A stretch of DNA of 64,000 bases, taken from Floccularia luteovirens (taxonomy: Eukaryota > Basidiomycota > Agaricomycetes > Agaricales > Squamanitaceae). Made by a program: the position numbers and the translations under genes. The stretch spans positions 930,001 to 994,000 of the forward strand of contig VSJF01000009.1 of assembly GCA_009739215.1 (NCBI GenBank), read 5' to 3'. Positions 59,531 through 64,000 of this stretch are shown piece by piece (position 1 is the stretch's first letter; every line of letters begins with the position of its first letter). Under the pieces are notes generated by a model, which made no database searches, was not told the origin of the DNA, and saw only the letters and a program-made list of their open reading frames with translations.

Positions 59531-60100
59531 TCGCAAATCACCGTTATATATGTGGCATTTACCCGGACATTGTTGTTTACAAGTAAATTCTCACTTTGTG
59601 GAAATCAAGGGGATCTGATTCGACTATCATTACTATCATTGACATCTGACATTTTCTTTCGCTTCTGACAACGATCAACACTACTACTGCATGCTCATTT
59701 TAGGACGTTTATTTAATTATTCTAATGTATATGATAGTGTTATTCAATTCGAAATGTACGAAAGCTGTACTTTGCAAATCTGAATCTGATAGGGAGATAG
59801 ATACAGGGATGATTGTATGAAACATTCTTACTCCATATGGCACGTGGTATTAAGCGCTTCAAGAACTGACAACAACCGAACATCCCAAGCGGTACAGGCA
59901 CACCACAGCGCTAAAAGTTGGTTGCTGTGGTTAACTTCTGCGGTCAACATTCAACTTGTTCTTCCTTAAATCTCCTCAAACTAACCACTTACACTCCCTA
60001 CACATACTTTTCTCTCCACACTCCAGCCGAGACGACATAATTGCCCCAACACCACACATCAAATTAACCCTTGGCACCTCCTGTCTAAACGCCTCACAAG
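59531..60100. other. intergenic region with kinase 5' leader
   Basis: About 0.6 kb. The last 150 bp are pyrimidine-rich (CTCC/ACAC), as expected for the transcription-start region of a housekeeping gene. Confidence 0.45.
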
Positions 60101-62086
60101 ATGATGAAGAACTTGACGTTTAAGGAAGCCTTGCTTCCTCAACCTCCTAGCTTCAACAAGAAGAAGAATTACGCATTGCACCAAGTGTTGGGCACCGGAA
60201 CGTTCGGCAAGGTCGTGGTACGTGACCGATCGTCTTCCTTATTGTTCATTTCACTTAATTCCGACTTCATGTCCCTTCTCACTATGTGTTAGAGAGCAAC
60301 ATGGCATGTACCACCTGAGCAAGCAGAAGTAGCTGAGCGTGGAGCTGCTGCTGAGACTGGAACCGAAAGTACCCTGGGCAAAGAAGAGAGTCAGTTGCCT
60401 AGCTCGGGAAAGAAGAAAAATGGGCCTCGATCACTTTCATCTCAAGACTCAGATGGTATTACCAGTATCGAGAAGGACGTTGCCCTGAAAATCATTCCCA
60501 AAAAGAAGGTCAAGGGCAATGAGGCTACCGTATGGAGTGAAATGGAAGTCTTGAAGGGTCTTGATCATGACAATATTGTTCGTCTTTTCTTTTCATCCCT
60601 GTAATATACCCTGACAGTTGAGGCAGGTTAAGTTCTACGAATGGTTTGAGTCTAGGTCGAAATACTACCTATCGTTCGAGCTTGCGGTTGGAGGAGAACT
60701 TTTCGAAAGGATATTGCAGAAAGGGAAATTTACAGAAAAAGATGCTGTCATTGTCGTAAGGTGAGTAGCAGAGCAGTTTACCCTCCCATTTTCTTAACTG
60801 CATATTTAGATCGATATTGTCTGGCGTCAATTACCTACATGAACATAATATCGTTCATCGTGATCTCAAGTGAGCTTTTTAGTCAATATTGAAACTAGCG
60901 GTATTTGAATCTATTTGCAGGCCAGAAAATATTTTATATCGCACAAAGGACGCCTCCAGTGGTATTGTAATTGCTGATTTTGGGATGTGGGTACAGTTTG
61001 TCAAAGTCTACAATATCTTCTGAAACGTATTTCAGCGCCAAACATCTTCATTCCTCTGAAGAACAACTTCATTCAGTAGCAGGTAGCTTTGGATATGTCG
61101 CTCCAGAAGTTCTCAAGAAGGAAGGCCATGGCAAACCCGTTGATATATGGGCTATTGGGTTCGTGACATTTTGACATTAAATATTCATTATTTATATCCT
61201 CTTCAGCATAATCACTTATGTCCTCCTTTGCGGATACTCTCCTTTCCGGTCTGATGATATCAAGCTCCTCATCAAAGAGACCACAGATGCTAAAATCGAG
61301 TTCCATGATCGATACTGGAAGAATGTTTCCGAGCAGGGTTTGTAGTTTTTGCAATCTTTGGTTTTGTAAAATGACACCATTCTTATTCTAGGTAAGGAGT
61401 TTATTAGATCTCTTTTGAACCCTAGCTCCTCGAAAAGACCGACCGCTGCTGAAGCACTCAAAGATCCTGTACGTCTCTTCATTTTACTATTCACTACTCC
61501 AATCAACTATCCCTTACATGTGGCATGGTAGTGGCTTACAACCCACGAACCATCTGTTGAACACGATCTGGGCGCTGGCCTGCGTGAACATTTCGATCCA
61601 CGGGCTCGTTGGCGTTCGGCAATTGCTTCCGCACGTGCCATCCACCGCTTTGGCAGCCTCGTCAATAGGACGAACACTAGCTCAAGTACCGGCAGTGGGG
61701 GTTGGATGGAGGAACTTAGTGAAGAATCTGATCTGTCGCCCCAACCCAAACCTGATCCTGGACGGAACGACAATGTGAATGTATCGGCACCAGAAGACGA
61801 CATCCCCAAAAAGGAACCTATAAAGAGTGGGAATGGTGCCATAAACACCACCTCGAAAGCAGAGGTGTCCAACGGACAAGCCAAACAGGCAGCTGGAAAT
61901 GGAACTAACACAGGAAGGTTCACGGAAGAAGTGACGACAGTGCATGACGAACCCGAGTCGGACGTAGTGGGCCACGAAGATGAAACGCCCAGAATGCCTG
62001 GATCATTCGACCTCTCAGGACCTGGACACATAACTTCAACCGGTAGTATATGGGGTGACTTGATGAGGAAGATGAATTTGAATTAG
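60101..62086 (+). CDS. Ca2+/calmodulin-dependent protein kinase-like Ser/Thr kinase (CAMK group)
   Basis: Nine exons: 60101-60217, 60293-60577, 60627-60760, 60810-60869, 60921-60986, 61036-61158, 61207-61337, 61392-61468, 61532-62086 (1548 nt, 515 residues). The Gly loop is GTGTFGKVV (about 31-39), the ATP-binding lysine is in DVALKII (Lys105), and the catalytic loop is HRDLKPEN (Asp197). DFG is at 218-220 and APE at 243-245. The P+1 loop reads [10 protein letters not shown], with Ser where CaMKI usually has the activating Thr. About 60 residues, rich in Glu, Ser and Lys, are inserted between beta2 and beta3. The C-lobe ends with DPWLTTH, followed by [22 protein letters not shown], which resembles the autoinhibitory/calmodulin-binding helix of fungal CaMKs, then a disordered acidic tail. 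It is expected to be a cytosolic calcium-signalling kinase. Confidence 0.9.
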
Positions 62087-62536
62087 TAAGGCTAATAGTC
62101 ATATATTCAAATTCAAAAGCGAGCATGATTTCCTCACTCCCCTTATCCAACTCATCCTTAGTATCTTTCAATGGCGCCGAAATTAAGCGCTTACTTCCAC
62201 CTCCGATATAAGGAGATCATTATCAAACTGAACGGTATAAGCAGATATTAGCATTTTGGCAGAACGCAGTGCGTTGTGTATTGTATTACAGTATATGTTA
62301 GGTAGTCTCCGACGTCTCTTGTTGATTATATATATTCCTTTATGAAATCATCCACAACATCAATCGCCTGTCTACAAAGATCCAATGATCACCTCACCCA
62401 CCTGGTCCCACCCTGACTGCATAGCTTCATTAATCGGATGTGCACAATGCCTTTATCGATAGACATACACACATCCACAGTTCTCAGTTATCTGATCCTA
62501 TAACTCGTTCGTCGATATCCTCAGAAAAACATTCAT
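62087..62536. other. intergenic region
   Basis: About 0.45 kb between tandem plus-strand genes; 3' UTR of the kinase and promoter of the monooxygenase. Nothing else seen. Confidence 0.45.
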
Positions 62537-64000
62537 ATGGAAGTTTCGTTTAAAGATGCTCCTCTGAAGCCTAGAAGTATACTTGTGATTGGAGGGGGAC
62601 CTACAGGCCTCGTCGCGCTTCGCAATCTGATTGAACGCGGTCAATTCGAACGTGTCGAGTTAGTTGAAAGGCGAGATGATGTTGGCGGAGCATGGTAAAT
62701 TCCATATTTTACACAAGAATTTACAGGTATCTAATTATATGCGTTGACCAATGCGCAAATAAGGTACTTAGACAATACATCCTCACAACCACCACGCTGG
62801 CCATCTCCTGCCTACCCTGGCCTGGTGGGGAATGTACTACCGGAATTCTTGTCTTTCTCGGGACACCCGTTTCCATTACCTCCAACTACTCCAGATCAAC
62901 CTTTCCCCACGCTTGTAGAGACACATGCATATTTGCGTTCATTCGCGCAGAAGTACCTTGATTCAGGGGTTATCAGATTAAACTTAGAAGTTATTCGCGT
63001 AGAGGAACTGCCAGAAAAAGTGGGGTGGAACATCGTTTATAGGGACTGGAGTGATGCAGCAAGAGCAGAAGGACGTCTGGGGGAAGAAAGAGCAGAACAT
63101 TGGGATGCCGTAATGGTTTCAACTGGATGGTATGACACACCCGTTTGGCCGGAAACAGAAGGGTTAGATGTCCTCAGGGAGAAGGGACTAGCAAAACACG
63201 CGAAATGGTGGAGAAGTCCACAAGGATATGAAGGGAAAGTAAGTGAATAAATTGACATCAATACTGTTTCGGGAGTCATATATGTGATTTCACAGCGTGT
63301 CCTCGTTATTGGAAATGCAAATTCTTCAAATGATATGGCAGCACAGCTGGCGAAAGTTGTCCAAGCTCCTGTATATCAAAGTATTCGCCGCCCTGCTTTC
63401 CCTGGATTTCCTAGTCTCCCTGATGAGAGAATAGTAATGGTTGCTCCTGTGGCAAAGTATACACCCCGAGAAGATAAATTTGACGCCTTGCTTACAGACG
63501 GGACTGAAATCAAGGATTTGGAAGCCGTTCAACTAGGAACAGGGTATAGACCAAACACTGACTTTATTCATGTCCTTGACAACACCCCCGGTCACCACCC
63601 TCTAGAGGCGACACATCATCTCAATCACTTTAGAGTCCCAGACCTCCACCGGTTTATCCTCTATGCAAATAACCCGTCCTTAGCTTTCATAGGCGCAGTT
63701 CTCGCATATACACCTTATACTGTATATGACGTTGCTAGTACTTGGCTCGCTCTAGCATGGACTGGTGAAGTCTCCTACCCCAGCACTCCAGAAGGGCGAC
63801 TCGCATTTGAACGAGAGCGCCTAAATACAATGGAGAAGCGGAGGAATGGGATGGACAATCCTTCATCCCTTATGGTGTATAGTGTTCTGGGTGATTTCGA
63901 ACAGACATATACGTCAGAATTGAAAGAGGATATCGTCAGTGCGCGTCCAGAGCTGGATGAGTTACTTCCAGACTGGAATGATGAGAGAACGAAGGTCAGG
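62537..64000 (+). CDS. flavin-containing (FMO-like) monooxygenase, 3' end beyond the window
   Basis: Exons 62537-62694, 62764-63238 and 63296 onward, open to the window edge (at least 445 residues). The N-terminal FAD site is LVIGGGPTGLVALRNL followed by VELVERRDDVGGAWY, the DxxGGxW element of FMOs. A second dinucleotide motif is degenerate (VLVIGNANSSNDMAAQL, expected GxSxSxxD). The ATG/LGTGYRP element appears as VQLGTGYRPNTDF. These are the landmarks of class B flavin monooxygenases, which use NADPH and O2 to oxygenate N- or S-nucleophiles or ketones. No signal peptide. The substrate is unknown and the C-terminus is missing here because of the window end, not because of a break. Confidence 0.88.

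Noticed and set aside
1..64000. tRNA, rRNA, CRISPR arrays, bacterial operons
   Set aside because: No convincing B-box/cloverleaf, no rRNA-like stretch and no regularly spaced repeats were found by reading. The sequence is eukaryotic. A tRNA scan would be needed to exclude a tRNA fully.

Overview
The window looks like nuclear DNA of a filamentous basidiomycete, most likely an Agaricomycete. Genes lie on both strands without operons, most coding regions are cut by many 45-65 bp GT-AG introns, and the repertoire (GH31 glucosidase, GMC oxidoreductase, FAS1 protein, F-box/LRR protein, Zn2Cys6 and HMG regulators, TauD-type dioxygenase) is typical of such fungi. All gene models were built by hand from reading frame, splice signals and protein logic. 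Every complete model whose exons I summed closes in frame; the GH31 model was checked only at its junctions.

Layout. 1-492: 3' end of an unrecognised gene (+). 857-2614 (-): secreted Dcr2-type metallophosphoesterase. 3715-7682 (+): large nuclear protein with a 4CXXC_R1 zinc finger. 8440-9333 and 10394-11286 (+): two tandem paralogues of a small secreted cysteine-rich protein, separated by a broken copy of the 3' end of the GH31 alpha-glucosidase that follows intact at 11478-15684 (-). 16566-18713 (+): intronless F-box protein. 19228-20643 (-): uridine-phosphorylase-like enzyme. 23316-24950 (+): HMG-box regulator. 26775-27927 (+): peroxisomal 2,4-dienoyl-CoA reductase-like SDR. 27.9-32.7 kb: gene-poor, with a large fold-back element, a 70-bp terminal-inverted-repeat element and a duplicated, decayed copy of a tiny Tom6-like gene whose intact version is at 32758-33044 (-). 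34176-35868 (+): FAS1 protein. 38352-41435 (+): PhoD-type phosphatase with 22 exons, including inferred exons of 1, 8, 8 and 12 nt. 42223-43729 (+): NAP1. 44925-46443 (+): TauD/TfdA dioxygenase. 46.4-51.0 kb: gene-poor with weak small ORFs. 51072-53915 (+): Zn2Cys6 regulator. 56988-59530 (+): secreted GMC oxidoreductase. 60101-62086 (+): CaMK-like kinase. 62537 to the window end (+): FAD monooxygenase, cut off.

The genes do not form an obvious pathway cluster. Several encode secreted nutrient-acquisition enzymes (two phosphatases, glucosidase, GMC oxidase), interspersed with housekeeping and regulatory genes. I do not see a convincing new multi-gene system. The most unusual items are the micro-exons of the PhoD gene, the tandem duplication joining a secreted-protein gene to a GH31 fragment, and the short Tom6-like gene with its nearby pseudogene.
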